A stretch of 64,000 nucleotides of DNA from Pseudomonas sp. KBW05 (GCF_003852405.1 NZ_QAJM01000014.1:312969-376968), one strand, 5' to 3'. Shown: positions 36,726-45,761, numbered from the stretch's first letter. A program made the numbers and translations. The notes: a model not told the origin generated them from the letters alone.

Positions 36726-37672
36726 GCGGCCTCCAGGTAGGAACTGTAGATGGCGTCGCCCAATTGGCGTACCAAGGGGATAAAGTCGGTCAGCCAGGCG
36801 TGCAGGCCTTCCTCGAGGATTTCATCGATAGCGGTAAAGCGCAGGCGCGCGTCCATCTCCGCGGCCAGGCGCTGGGCCGGGCGGCCGTTGAGGCCGGGCA
36901 GGCTGGCGAGGATCTGGTCGATTTCTTCGCTGCAGGCGCGCAGCGAACGCGGCACATCGGCGCGCAACAGCAGCAACTCGGCGACTTGCCGCGCGCCAGG
37001 CGCATCACGGTAGATCTCGGTGTAGGCCTCGAACGACGACAGCGCGCGCAGCAAGGCGCTCCATTGATAGTAGGCGTGGGCCGTGCCGTCGGTGACCGCA
37101 GCGGCTTGGTCGCCGGCCATTTCGTAGCGCGCATCCAGCAGGCGCAGGGTGTTGTCGGCCCGCTCGATAAAGGTGCCCAGGCGAATAAACCGAAAGGCGT
37201 CGTTGCGCATGATGGTGCCGTAGGTCGCGCCGCGAAACAGGTGGGAGCGCTCCTTGACCCACTCACAAAATCGGCTCATGCCGTAGCGGCTCAAGCCTTG
37301 CTGGGCGATATCGCGGATATCCAGCCAAGTGGCGTTAATGTTTTCCCACATGTCGGCGGTGATTCGCCCACGCACGGCATGGGCGCTGGCCCGCGCCGCA
37401 CCGAGGCAGCTGTAGATGCTCGCCGGGTTGGCCGCATCCAGGGCGAAAAAGTGCAGCAGGTGTTCGGCGTGCAGTTCACCGTGGCGCTCGCGGTAATCAT
37501 CCAGCGTGCCGGTGATCAGCAGCGGCATCGCCAGTTCATGCAGGCCATCACCGCGCCCATCCTGGGGCATCAGCGACAGCGAATAGCTGACATCGAGCAT
37601 GCGCGCGAGGTTTTCCGCGCGCTCCAGGTAGCGCGACATCCAGTACAAATCCGAGGCAGTTCTACTCAGCAT
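36722..37672 (-). CDS. Alpha-E domain-containing protein
   Basis: 316 residues, nearly all helical. It opens with LSRTASDLYWMSRYLERAENLARMLDV, the alpha-E family signature. No known catalytic motif. It sits 4 bases behind the ATP-grasp gene and overlaps the transglutaminase gene by 4 bases, so the three products are made together and probably form a complex. Confidence 0.9.
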   Translation of the reverse strand: MLSRTASDLYWMSRYLERAENLARMLDVSYSLSLMPQDGRGDGLHELAMPLLITGTLDDYRERHGELHAEHLLHFFALDAANPASIYSCLGAARASAHAVRGRITADMWENINATWLDIRDIAQQGLSRYGMSRFCEWVKERSHLFRGATYGTIMRNDAFRFIRLGTFIERADNTLRLLDARYEMAGDQAAAVTDGTAHAYYQWSALLRALSSFEAYTEIYRDAPGARQVAELLLLRADVPRSLRACSEEIDQILASLPGLNGRPAQRLAAEMDARLRFTAIDEILEEGLHAWLTDFIPLVRQLGDAIYSSYLEAA

Positions 37673-37676
37673 GGCA

Positions 37677-39086
37677 TCAGTCCTCCACCACCCAAGTGTC
37701 TTTGGTACCGCCGCCCTGGGATGAGTTGACCACCAGCGAGCCTTCGCGCAAGGCCACGCGGGTCAAGCCACCCGGCACAACGCGGGTTTCCTTGCCGGAC
37801 AAGACGAACGGGCGCAGGTCGATATGGCGCGGCGCGATGCCGTTTTCGACAAAGGTCGGGCACGTGGATAAACACAAAGTGGGCTGGGCGATATAGGCGT
37901 GGGGCTTGGCCTTGATGCGCGCGCGGAAAGCTTCGATCTCTGCCGCAGTGGACGCAGGGCCCACCAGCATGCCGTAACCGCCGGAGCCTTGGGTTTCCTT
38001 TACGACCAGATCCGGCAGGTTGGCCAGCACGTGGGACAGTTCGTCGGGCTTACGGCACTGGAAGGTCGGAACGTTCTTCAGGATCGGTTCTTCATCGAGG
38101 TAAAAACGGATCATATCGGTGACGAAGGGGTACACCGACTTGTCATCCGCGACCCCGGTGCCGATGGCGTTCGCCAGCACCACATTGCCGCAGCGATAGG
38201 CCGCGAGCAGGCCGGGCACGCCGAGCATGGAGTCGGGGTTGAACGCCAGCGGATCGAGGAAGGCGTCGTCGAGGCGGCGATAGATCACGTCCACCGCTTT
38301 GGGGCCGTCGGTGGTGCGCATGAAGACGCGGTCGTCGCGCACGAACAGGTCGGCGCCTTCCACCAGCTCCACGCCCATTTCCCGGGCCAGGAAGGCATGC
38401 TCGAAGAACGCGCTGTTGAAACGCCCCGGCGTCAGCACCACCACGCTGGGGTTGTCCAGGGGGCTGGAGCTTTTCAGGGTGTCGAGCAGCAGGTTGGGGT
38501 AATGGTCGATGGGGGCGATGCGCTGGGCAGCGAACAGTTCGGGGAACAGGCGCATCATCATCTTGCGGTCTTCGAGCATATAGCTGACGCCGCTCGGGGT
38601 ACGCAGGTTGTCTTCCAGCACGTAGTAGGTGCCGTCGCCATCACGTACGAGATCAACCCCGGAGATGTGGGAATACAGGTCGCGGTGCAGGTCCAGGCCC
38701 TGCATCGCCAACTGGTACTGCTCGTTGGCCAACACCTGCTCGGCGGGGATGATCCCGGCCTTGATGATGCGTTGCTCGTGGTACAGGTCGGCGAGAAACA
38801 TGTTCAGCGCCTTGACCCGCTGGATGCAGCCGCGCTCGACAATCCGCCATTCGCTGGCAGGAATGCTGCGCGGGATCGTGTCAAAGGGGATCAGGCGCTC
38901 GGTACCCTGTTCGTCGCCGTAAAGGGTGAAGGTGATCCCGGCGCGGTGAAACAGCAAATCGGCTTCGCGCCGGCGCTGGGCCAGCAGTTCAGCAGGGGTT
39001 TCGGCCAACCAGCGGGCGAATTCGCGGTAATGGGGGCGGACCTGCCCTGCCCCATCGTACATTTCATCGTAATAAGTGCGGATCAT
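37677..39086 (-). CDS. Circularly permuted type 2 ATP-grasp protein
   Basis: 469 residues from the ATG at 39086 (MIRTYYDEMYDG); the frame is open further, but that start matches the family. Conserved blocks: YYVLEDNLRTPSGVSYMLEDR, VVLTPGRFNSAFFEHAFLAREMGVELVEG, and LVVKETQGSGGYGMLVGP (the ATP-binding glycine-rich loop). Expected to form an amide or peptide bond at the expense of ATP. First gene of the operon with alpha-E and transglutaminase. Confidence 0.92.
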   Translation of the reverse strand: MIRTYYDEMYDGAGQVRPHYREFARWLAETPAELLAQRRREADLLFHRAGITFTLYGDEQGTERLIPFDTIPRSIPASEWRIVERGCIQRVKALNMFLADLYHEQRIIKAGIIPAEQVLANEQYQLAMQGLDLHRDLYSHISGVDLVRDGDGTYYVLEDNLRTPSGVSYMLEDRKMMMRLFPELFAAQRIAPIDHYPNLLLDTLKSSSPLDNPSVVVLTPGRFNSAFFEHAFLAREMGVELVEGADLFVRDDRVFMRTTDGPKAVDVIYRRLDDAFLDPLAFNPDSMLGVPGLLAAYRCGNVVLANAIGTGVADDKSVYPFVTDMIRFYLDEEPILKNVPTFQCRKPDELSHVLANLPDLVVKETQGSGGYGMLVGPASTAAEIEAFRARIKAKPHAYIAQPTLCLSTCPTFVENGIAPRHIDLRPFVLSGKETRVVPGGLTRVALREGSLVVNSSQGGGTKDTWVVED

Positions 39087-39249
39087 GCCGTACTCCTTGT
39101 CACCCGGACGCAAGAACCATCGCAAGGCCCGTGCCAGCGGCATAAACACTTAAAAATCAGTGAGTTGAATAGAAACAGAAATCCAGCCGCACCGTCCTGG
39201 TGCGCAGAATGCCCGCTGTCCTGTCGCACGCTTCATCGCAATGCGGGCT

Positions 39250-39386
39250 TTGACTATCAACAGCATAGTCAGAGTTGATTTCACTGCCCGGCCCAGCCTG
39301 CGGATAATCGCGCTCATCTGCTGAACCCGCTCCTTTCAGCACATCGCTCTTCCCTTTAGGCCACCCTCGTTGGGTGGCTTTTTTTT
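39250..39386 (+). ncRNA. Candidate small RNA ending in an orphan terminator
   Basis: A strong plus-strand terminator at 39360-39386 has no plus-strand protein gene upstream for about 3.5 kb. A TTGACT hexamer at 39250 and the inverted repeat GACTAT-N7-ATAGTC (39252-39270) lie about 110 bases before it. No open frame of useful length is present. The -10 element is poor, so start and existence are uncertain. Confidence 0.3.
39360..39386 (+). terminator. Rho-independent terminator without an upstream gene
   Basis: Stem GCCACCC / GGGTGGC with loop TCGTT, followed by eight T. Oriented on the plus strand. Confidence 0.85.
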
Positions 39387-39436
39387 GGTGCTGAAAAAGG
39401 GTTCGCAAGTTCCGAAAAGTTTTCCTACGGCACAAA

Positions 39437-39466
39437 CAAAATCGGCCGACCCAAAGGTCAGCCGAT
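39437..39466 (-). terminator. Terminator of the RraB-like gene
   Basis: On the minus strand, ATCGGC-T-GACC / GGTC-G-GCCGAT is followed by TTTTGTTTG, 21 bases after the RraB-like stop. Confidence 0.75.
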
Positions 39467-39486
39467 ACGCTGTGTTTCTCATACTG

Positions 39487-39828
39487 CTACATGGGTAACC
39501 CACGCACCTCCTGCTTGACGCCCCAGCCTTCGATGATCCCGCCCAACGGTTCGACCACGGCTTCAAAGTCTTGCTCGAAGTCGCCTATGCCGTCGTAGGT
39601 GGCAAACATGATCTTGCTCAGTTCCAGGTACCAGGCGCCATCGTCGCGCGCGCTGACCTGGGCATTCAGGGATTCCCCACGAAACTCACCCGCAGCTCTG
39701 CGCGCCCGTTCCTCATCCGGGAAAATGGCGTAGAACTCAATGGGGTGAAAACGCGAGAAGTCGAAGCCGCCTTCTTTCATGCGGCGCAGAACGTTGGTGC
39801 TGATGTCTTCTTGATAGGCTGTGCTCAT
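39487..39828 (-). CDS. rraB: Ribonuclease E inhibitor RraB-family protein
   Basis: 113 residues from the ATG at 39828 (MSTAYQEDIS). RraB binds RNase E and modulates RNA turnover. The family pattern is seen: an acidic helical N-terminus with NVLRRMKEGGFDFSRFHPIEFYAIFPDEE, then an alpha/beta domain ending FEAVVEPLGGIIEGWGVKQEV. The frame extends 39 codons upstream, but those codons have no family similarity. Its own terminator follows. Confidence 0.8.
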   Translation of the reverse strand: MSTAYQEDISTNVLRRMKEGGFDFSRFHPIEFYAIFPDEERARRAAGEFRGESLNAQVSARDDGAWYLELSKIMFATYDGIGDFEQDFEAVVEPLGGIIEGWGVKQEVRGLPM

Positions 39829-40041
39829 GAAAAGTGCTCCTCTAACCGATGGATAGACTTTCCGTGCTTCCCGAAGCCCACGCCGTAATAGCGTGGGTAC
39901 TACGGCAATAACAACACCGCTGGAAAACAAGCATGTAGCTGACAAGACCAGACCTTAGCGATTCATTCGCTGATCTCGATTGCAGAGTAGCGCGAAGCTA
40001 TCACCTCCACCAGAGGCGCTTTAATGGCAATCAGGGAATGT

Positions 40042-40278
40042 TCAGGCGGCAGGCGAGATGTCGAGGATTTGAATGCTGTTCTGGTCTTTGAGGATCTTGA
40101 CCGTGGGCTCGGACTCCCGGCCATCGTAGTCATTGAGGTCAAGTTCGGCGGCGACAGGTACCACGCTGCTGCGAATCAAGTGCGCAGCGTCTTCGAGGCT
40201 GGGCTTTTGTTCGCAGTTGAACTCACGCACGGCCGTTTCACCGTGATCATCAACGAAGGTAATTTGCCACGTTTGCAT
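40042..40278 (-). CDS. Small conserved hypothetical protein
   Basis: 78 residues from the ATG at 40278 (MQTWQITFVDDHGE). GAGG lies 7 bases before the ATG. An acidic single-domain alpha/beta sequence with no recognised motif, signal peptide or TM helix. Monocistronic on the minus strand between the RraB-like and START genes. Function unknown. Confidence 0.65.
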   Translation of the reverse strand: MQTWQITFVDDHGETAVREFNCEQKPSLEDAAHLIRSSVVPVAAELDLNDYDGRESEPTVKILKDQNSIQILDISPAA

Positions 40279-40381
40279 CGGTGCCTCCTCGATAAAGCCC
40301 GCGTGTGGGCTCACATCTATCTGGACCTTGAGGGTTCGCCAAACGTTCCACTCAAGGCCGGAGACACCTGATCGGCTGCGC

Positions 40382-40987
40382 TTACTTCTCAGCGTGATCC
40401 TTGAGGGCTTTCAAGGTGTTGAACGGCGCGTCCACCACGAACTTGTTGGCCAACCACGATGGCACGCTGCCGCCTGGCTCGGTGTGTACTTGATAGGTGA
40501 CTTCGGTCAGGTTGTCGCCTTTGGGCACCAGCTTCCAGAAACCTTCGACCTGGGCGACACGCACGTAGCCTTTGACTTCCGGCTGATAGGTGGGCACTTC
40601 CAGCAGCTTGCGGGTGAGCGTGCCATCGGCGGCCTTGGAGGTGGTGATCTCCAGGATGGAATCACGGTCGGTCACCGGGAACGGTGCCTTGAACTGGGTG
40701 TAGGTCCAGCTCTTGTCGCCTTCCTGCTTGAGCAGTTTTTGCGATTTGCACTCGTGAATCCAGGAGCAGGCGCCCGCCACGTCTTCTTGCAGTGCCTGGA
40801 TCTTGGCCACCGGCGCCTTGATCGTGGTCACACCGCGATACGCCTTGTACTTGGAGCCGGCGACTTCGCTCAACGACACCTTGATCCCGTCTTCGTCCTT
40901 GGCGACCTGCCAATCCTCAGCCTGGGCAGTGGCAGCAAACATCACCGTAAAACCGCACAACACAGCCATTCGTTTCAGCGAACCCAT
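40382..40987 (-). CDS. Secreted START-domain protein
   Basis: 201 residues from the ATG at 40987. A signal peptide (about 1-23, ending ATAQAED) precedes a START/Bet v1-like lipid-binding domain (about 25-195) with the family segments IKVSLSEVAGS and PFPVTDRDSILEITT. Likely a periplasmic protein with a hydrophobic cavity; the ligand is unknown. Confidence 0.88.
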   Translation of the reverse strand: MGSLKRMAVLCGFTVMFAATAQAEDWQVAKDEDGIKVSLSEVAGSKYKAYRGVTTIKAPVAKIQALQEDVAGACSWIHECKSQKLLKQEGDKSWTYTQFKAPFPVTDRDSILEITTSKAADGTLTRKLLEVPTYQPEVKGYVRVAQVEGFWKLVPKGDNLTEVTYQVHTEPGGSVPSWLANKFVVDAPFNTLKALKDHAEK

Positions 40988-41028
40988 TGTTGTATTCCTT
41001 ATTGTTGAAGTTCCGATAGTAAAGCCCA

Positions 41029-41283
41029 TCAAGCCGCCGTCATCTGCTCCCACCAGCCGATCAACCGGATCGCATCGGCCTGGTCGGTGCCGCAGACCTC
41101 GATATCCGCCTTGAAATCACTGCACACCGCCGGGCGCTCCGGTTGCCCGAACAGTTGGCACAGCTGTTCGACCGACAGGTGCAGGCAGCGTTCGCCCGCC
41201 GGTTTGCCCTGCGGCATTCCGGGGAGTGGCGAACTGATGGAGGGGGCGATGCAGCATGCGCCACAGCCTTCACGGCATTTCAT
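41029..41283 (-). CDS. YkgJ-family cysteine cluster protein
   Basis: 84 residues. The N-terminal CREGCGACC and later Cys residues (ERCLHL, EQLCQLF, AVCSDF, EVCG) make the metal/Zn- or Fe-S-binding cluster of the YkgJ family. Function unknown. It lies 41 bases upstream of the START-domain gene on the same strand and could be cotranscribed with it. Confidence 0.88.
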   Translation of the reverse strand: MKCREGCGACCIAPSISSPLPGMPQGKPAGERCLHLSVEQLCQLFGQPERPAVCSDFKADIEVCGTDQADAIRLIGWWEQMTAA

Positions 41284-41445
41284 GACCAGCAGGTCCTCGA
41301 CGACTCAATGTGGATGGCCGGGCTAGAGTACGCCCTTAAACAGCCGTTTTAAAATGGTCTAACAGGGGTTTTTCGCAGAAAACAAAAGTGACTGACCAGT
41401 CTGCGACAGATGGTCGAAGAGCGCCGTCACGTTTGTGGGAAAAGT

Positions 41446-41910
41446 TTACTGCTTGAACTCGAATTCCAGCGCTGCGCCTTCCACGTCACGGCGCTCTTCA
41501 TTGCGCAGTTGCAGCTTCATCTCATTGCTGAGCAGGCGACCGTTGATCTGGAAGGCGCTGTTGTCGGTGGGTTTCTCACCAAACATCGGCGGCAGCAAGG
41601 GCACGCTCTTGGGTTTGGGCATGGTGCCAATGGGCTGCAAGTGCCTGACCATGTCCGAAGGCAGGGACAGGTCCAACTGTGCCGGTGGCAATTTAGTCTG
41701 GGCCACTTCGCTGGCGGACTTGCTGGCTTTCGCTGCGCGCTTTTTCACTGCTGGGGCTTTCTTTTTCGCCACCGGGGCTTTTTTCGCCGGCGTCTTTTGC
41801 TCGGCAGCGGCAGGTGCGCGTTCAGTCACAGGCGCCGCCGCCAGCACGGTGCCGACATTGCACAGGCTTAGCAGGCCAATCACCCAGACAGCACGAAAAA
41901 TAGAGGTCAT
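41446..41910 (-). CDS. Secreted Lys/Ala/Pro-rich hypothetical protein
   Basis: 154 residues from the ATG at 41910. Signal peptide 1-25 (IGLLSLCNVGTVLAAA), then a Lys/Ala/Pro-rich low-complexity stretch (about 35-70, KKAPVAKKKAPAVKKRA), then a conserved C-terminal part (LPSDMVRHLQPIG, MKLQLRNEERRDVEGAALEFEF). Such proteins are sometimes misnamed translation initiation factor 2 because of the low-complexity region. Function unknown. Confidence 0.75.
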   Translation of the reverse strand: MTSIFRAVWVIGLLSLCNVGTVLAAAPVTERAPAAAEQKTPAKKAPVAKKKAPAVKKRAAKASKSASEVAQTKLPPAQLDLSLPSDMVRHLQPIGTMPKPKSVPLLPPMFGEKPTDNSAFQINGRLLSNEMKLQLRNEERRDVEGAALEFEFKQ

Positions 41911-42014
41911 ATCGCCAACAGCATTAACGGCAGAGGGCCATATGCTCGCTTGTTGCGCGCGGCATGACAAGCGCGGTGATTAGCCCGCTACCGATCATGC
42001 CCCTGTTCCTGGGT

Positions 42015-43454
42015 TCAAAAGCCCGCTGCGGTTTCCTGGCACAGCTGGCTGGCGAGCATCCCCAAGGTCATCAGCGCGCGCTCTGCCTCGCGGTTCCACG
42101 GCGTGCCGCAGTTGAGACGAATACAGTGGTTGAACTGCTCGGTGTTACTGAAAATCAACCCCGGCGCAATGCTGATGCCCTGTTGCAGGGCGCGTACGTG
42201 CAGTTCCTGGGTATTGACCCGCCCCGGCAAACTGACCCATAGGATAAAACCACCACTGGGGCGGGTCATCTGCGTGCCTTCGGGGAAGTACTGCTGCACC
42301 GCCAGCTGGAAAGCGTTGAGATTTTTGCGGTATTCCTGGCGGATATAGCGCAGGTGGCGGTCATACCCACCGTTTTCCAGGTAGGCGGCAACGCCCATCT
42401 GCGTGACGCTGCACGCCGAATGGGTGCTGAACATCTGCAAGCGCTGGATTTCCTGCTGGTATTTGCCGGCAATCATCCAGCCGATCCGCACGCCGGGGGA
42501 CAAGGTCTTGGAAAAGCTCGAGCAGTAGATCACCCGATCCAGGCGGTCATAGGCTTTCAGGGCCTTGGTGCGGCCGACTTCGAACATCAGCTCGCCGTAG
42601 ATATCATCCTCGACGATCTGGATATCGAAATCCGAGGCCAGGCGCAGCAATTGTTTCTGCCGTTCCTCGGGCATGGTGCCGCCCAGGGGATTGCTCAGGC
42701 GTGTGGTCAGCACCAGGGCCTTGATCGACCATTGGTTGGCCGCCAGTTGCAGGGCTTCCAGGCTCATGCCCGACGCCGGGTCGCTGGGAATTTCGATGAC
42801 CTTGAGGCCGAGCAGGTCCGCCAGTTGCAGCAAGCCGTAGTACGTCGGCGATTCCGCAGCGATCAGGTCGCCGGGCCGCGTCAGCACCCGCAGCGACATC
42901 TGCAACGCATCCACGCAACCGTGGGTGATCACCACTTCGGACGGATCCACCACCACGCCGGCATCGCGCATGCGGATCGCCACCTGGCGCCGTAGCGGCT
43001 CGAAACCGGGGCTGAACATGTAGCTGAACGCCCGTGGGCTCTGGAATCGCGTGACCTTGGCCAACTGCTGGTGCAGTGCACGCACCGGCAAGTAATCGAC
43101 ACTCGGCACAGCCGCGCCCAACGGGAACACGCCTTCGCGGCGCGACTCGACCAATACCTGCTGGATGATGCTGCTGCGGGTGACCAACCCCGGGCGCTCT
43201 ACACGGGCGATGTCTGGCGTCGGCGCGGTGAGTGCTGGCGTCTGGTGCACGTAGTAGCCAGACTGCGGCCGCGCGCGGATCAGCCCCTGGTCTTCCAGGT
43301 TGGCGTAGGCCTGCAGCACCGTGGCATGGCTGACGTTGAGCTGAGAGCTCATCTTGCGCACCGAAGGCACGCGCTCGCCCGGTTGATAGACACCGCGCCG
43401 GATATCCTCAGCCAGTTGCTGGGCGATACGTTGGTAGAGCAACAGATTGGTCAT
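42015..43454 (-). CDS. MocR-type regulator (GntR helix-turn-helix fused to aminotransferase domain)
   Basis: 479 residues. The GntR winged helix at 1-75 (GVYQPGERVPSVRKMSSQLNVSHATVLQAY) is joined by a linker to a PLP-dependent fold type I domain with the PLP lysine in CSSFSKTLSPGVRIGW. The aminotransferase part is used for sensing a PLP or amino compound. The target is unknown; no divergent catabolic gene is adjacent. Confidence 0.92.
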   Translation of the reverse strand: MTNLLLYQRIAQQLAEDIRRGVYQPGERVPSVRKMSSQLNVSHATVLQAYANLEDQGLIRARPQSGYYVHQTPALTAPTPDIARVERPGLVTRSSIIQQVLVESRREGVFPLGAAVPSVDYLPVRALHQQLAKVTRFQSPRAFSYMFSPGFEPLRRQVAIRMRDAGVVVDPSEVVITHGCVDALQMSLRVLTRPGDLIAAESPTYYGLLQLADLLGLKVIEIPSDPASGMSLEALQLAANQWSIKALVLTTRLSNPLGGTMPEERQKQLLRLASDFDIQIVEDDIYGELMFEVGRTKALKAYDRLDRVIYCSSFSKTLSPGVRIGWMIAGKYQQEIQRLQMFSTHSACSVTQMGVAAYLENGGYDRHLRYIRQEYRKNLNAFQLAVQQYFPEGTQMTRPSGGFILWVSLPGRVNTQELHVRALQQGISIAPGLIFSNTEQFNHCIRLNCGTPWNREAERALMTLGMLASQLCQETAAGF

Positions 43455-43614
43455 GACGCAGCACTCGATTTCACGGGTATTTTATTTTTGTGTGAAACAT
43501 ACCGGCACAGTTTAGAAGTGTACGGGGACAGTTGCCACAATAGTCGAGCGCGGGCGGGAGTGACAGTAAAAACTGTAGGGGTGGTGACGAGTATTTCAGG
43601 AGTACACAGGCCAA

Positions 43615-43705
43615 ATGTGGGAGCGGGCTTGCTCGCGAAGGCGGTGTTCCAGTCACAACATCTATTGACTGACAGACCGTATTCGCGAGCAAGCCCGCTC
43701 CCACA
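43615..43705. repeat. REPIN (GAGCGGGC family)
   Basis: ATGTGGGAGCGGGCTTGCTC / complement, between the MocR start and the OmpA-family stop. Confidence 0.9.
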
Positions 43706-43740
43706 AAAGCCGGTTTTCACATTTTAATTTGTGTCGAGCG

Positions 43741-44556
43741 TTAGCGAGCAGCGCCCAGTTGGCCTTTCTCGTCAGAGAACACAATCTCCACCCGACGGTT
43801 CTGCGCCCTGCCCCGCTCGGACGCGTTGGCCTCTACCGGATACTGGTCGCCATACCCTTCGACCTGGATGCGTTTTTCATCGATCCCCAGGTCCACCAGC
43901 ACATCGGCCACCGATTGCGCGCGGTCACGGGACAGTTTTACGTTTTCCTGCTCGCCACCGGTGCTGTCGGTGTAACCCTCGATACGCACCACGCGCTTGG
44001 GGTTCAGTTGCAGGAACTGGACGATTTTCAACACTGTGCGGTTCGCCGAGTTTTTCAGCTCCGCTTCGCCGGTATCAAACAGCACGTCGCCCAGGGTCAT
44101 CACCAAACCGCGATCGGTCTGGGTGGTGGTCAGGCTGGCGATCTGTTCTTCGAGCCATTTGCCCTGCTGCTGCACGCTGGTCAGCTTGTTTTCACGCAGG
44201 GCCAGTTGCAGGCGCTGGCGTTCCAGTTCGAGCTTGGCGCCACGTTCGGCGTTGAGCGCCTGCTCGGTGTGTTCGCGGGCGATGGCGCTGTAGCGCTGGC
44301 TCAGGTAAGCGTAATGCGCAACGTCGTTGCCGCTGCCCCAGTAGCTGGACAGGCGGTCGGCACGGGCCAGGGACTCGCCGGCACGGATCACATCCTTGGG
44401 CGCAAAACGCAGCACGTTGGCGTCTTCCTTGACCTTCTGGAAGTCGCTGCCCGCCTGCTGCAACGCCTGCTCACTGTTGGGATGGCTGGCACAACCGCCC
44501 AGCACTGCGCTACTCACCAGCAACGCGCAGCTCAGACCACGGATCAGCGGGCTCAT
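43741..44556 (-). CDS. OmpA-family lipoprotein with DUF4398
   Basis: 271 residues. Lipoprotein signal ending LGGC22. A DUF4398 helical region (about 25-130, coiled-coil rich in Gln/Glu/Leu) is followed by a C-terminal OmpA peptidoglycan-binding domain (about 150-260; FDTGEAELKNSANR, IEGYTDSTGG). Likely tethers the outer membrane to the cell wall. The start overlaps the stop of the upstream DUF4398 gene (ATGA). Ends at a REPIN. Confidence 0.9.
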   Translation of the reverse strand: MSPLIRGLSCALLVSSAVLGGCASHPNSEQALQQAGSDFQKVKEDANVLRFAPKDVIRAGESLARADRLSSYWGSGNDVAHYAYLSQRYSAIAREHTEQALNAERGAKLELERQRLQLALRENKLTSVQQQGKWLEEQIASLTTTQTDRGLVMTLGDVLFDTGEAELKNSANRTVLKIVQFLQLNPKRVVRIEGYTDSTGGEQENVKLSRDRAQSVADVLVDLGIDEKRIQVEGYGDQYPVEANASERGRAQNRRVEIVFSDEKGQLGAAR

Positions 44557-44915
44557 TGGGCTTCTCCCAACTGCAGCTGTTTGCGCAGGCGCGTGATGCG
44601 GGTGTTAAGCACGTTCAACTGCTCCTGGCTCTTGCGGGTCAGCACTTGGGCTTCGGCCAGGCGCGCATCCAGTTCAGCTTGTTCGGCACGCATGCGTGCG
44701 TTTTTGTAGGACTCATCGGCCATGCTGCCCTGGGCCCGTGCAAACTTGGCTTCGGCCAGTTTCAGTTCAGGCGATTCATCCGCGTTGGCACCCACGGCAC
44801 TGGCTTGTTCCAGGGCTTGCTGGGTGAGGCGCATTTGTTCAATCGGCGCAGGATCGCTCGCACATCCCGCCAGGGCGGCGACGGCGAGGGCCGCGAAAAG
44901 AGGTCGAAGAGTCAC
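44553..44915 (-). CDS. DUF4398 lipoprotein
   Basis: 120 residues. Lipobox LAGC18, then one DUF4398 helical region with repeated Ala/Leu/Glu heptads. It shares this domain with the OmpA-family product of the next gene, so the pair may interact through coiled coils. It overlaps that gene by 4 bases and follows the periplasmic binding protein gene by 9 bases. Confidence 0.88.
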   Translation of the reverse strand: MTLRPLFAALAVAALAGCASDPAPIEQMRLTQQALEQASAVGANADESPELKLAEAKFARAQGSMADESYKNARMRAEQAELDARLAEAQVLTRKSQEQLNVLNTRITRLRKQLQLGEAQ

Positions 44916-44924
44916 TGAAAATCC

Positions 44925-45740
44925 TTACTTTGCTGGGGTGCCGACAGGTTGCTGCAATTGCGCTTTCCAACGTTCCAGATTGCTCTGCAACGCTGCTTGC
45001 GCCACACCGGAGGCCGACAATTCTGTCATCTTTTTGGCCAACTGTCCGCGCAGCCACGGATCATTGCAGGCGGAGTTGTGGGAAATCGCCAGGTAGAGGC
45101 CGGGCTGATCGACCGGCACTTCGCGCGCGATCAAGTCATTGCTCATCCCCAGGGTCTGGGCCATGGCCATGCCGGAGTAACGTCCGGCGAGGACGTAGTC
45201 CACTTCGCCGAGCAGCAGTTTCTGGAAGGCCGGCGTCAAGCTGGGCAAGCGTTGCAGGGTGAGTTGCTGGCCGGCGAAGGTTTCGAAACCGGCGCTCAAG
45301 CGTGCACGCTCCGAGACCGCGCCCTTGTGCCCGTGCAGGTCGGCGGCGGTGGTGTAGGCCAGCGCCGAATCCTTGCGTGTCCACACCAGGTAATCGGTCT
45401 GCACCAGCGCCGGGTGGATGTAGTCGAGGGTGTCCAATTCGCCCAGGTTCAGCGGCGCATCGGCGAGGATGTCCATGCGCCCGCTGCGCACTTCGTCCAG
45501 GGCCAGGGAGCGTTTGCCGCCGTACAGCAGGTCAACCTTGAGGCCGAGGTCCTTGGCCACTTGCTGCAACACATCGGCGGTGGCACCGATCAGGCGCGTG
45601 GGGTCTTGGGGGGCGCGCCAGAGCAAGGGCGGTGCGTCCGGGCTGCCGGTAATGACCAGGCGTTCGCATTTGCCGGCGGCCAGCGTCAGGCCTGGCAGCA
45701 GCGTGAGGCCCAGCAGTACAGTCCAGCGACGCAATTCCAT
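44925..45740 (-). CDS. Periplasmic solute-binding protein (family 3-like), transporter-less
   Basis: 271 residues from the ATG at 45740. Signal peptide 1-21 (LLGLTLLPGLTLAAGK). A type II periplasmic-binding fold: GATADVLQQVAKDLGLKVDLL and RSGRMDILADAPLN. No permease or ATPase gene is nearby. It heads a minus-strand operon with two DUF4398 lipoproteins, so it may act as an envelope sensor or scaffold rather than a transport subunit (inference). Confidence 0.85.
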   Translation of the reverse strand: MELRRWTVLLGLTLLPGLTLAAGKCERLVITGSPDAPPLLWRAPQDPTRLIGATADVLQQVAKDLGLKVDLLYGGKRSLALDEVRSGRMDILADAPLNLGELDTLDYIHPALVQTDYLVWTRKDSALAYTTAADLHGHKGAVSERARLSAGFETFAGQQLTLQRLPSLTPAFQKLLLGEVDYVLAGRYSGMAMAQTLGMSNDLIAREVPVDQPGLYLAISHNSACNDPWLRGQLAKKMTELSASGVAQAALQSNLERWKAQLQQPVGTPAK

Positions 45741-45761
45741 GGGGAAGCTCTCCAGCAAGTC

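Noticed and set aside
37899-39278. Long plus-strand frame opposite the ATP-grasp gene
   Set aside because: No start-site signal, no motif, and composition typical of a GC-rich antisense frame.
41446-41910. Naming the Lys/Ala/Pro-rich protein as translation initiation factor 2
   Set aside because: The likeness is only low-complexity sequence; it has a signal peptide and no GTPase domain.
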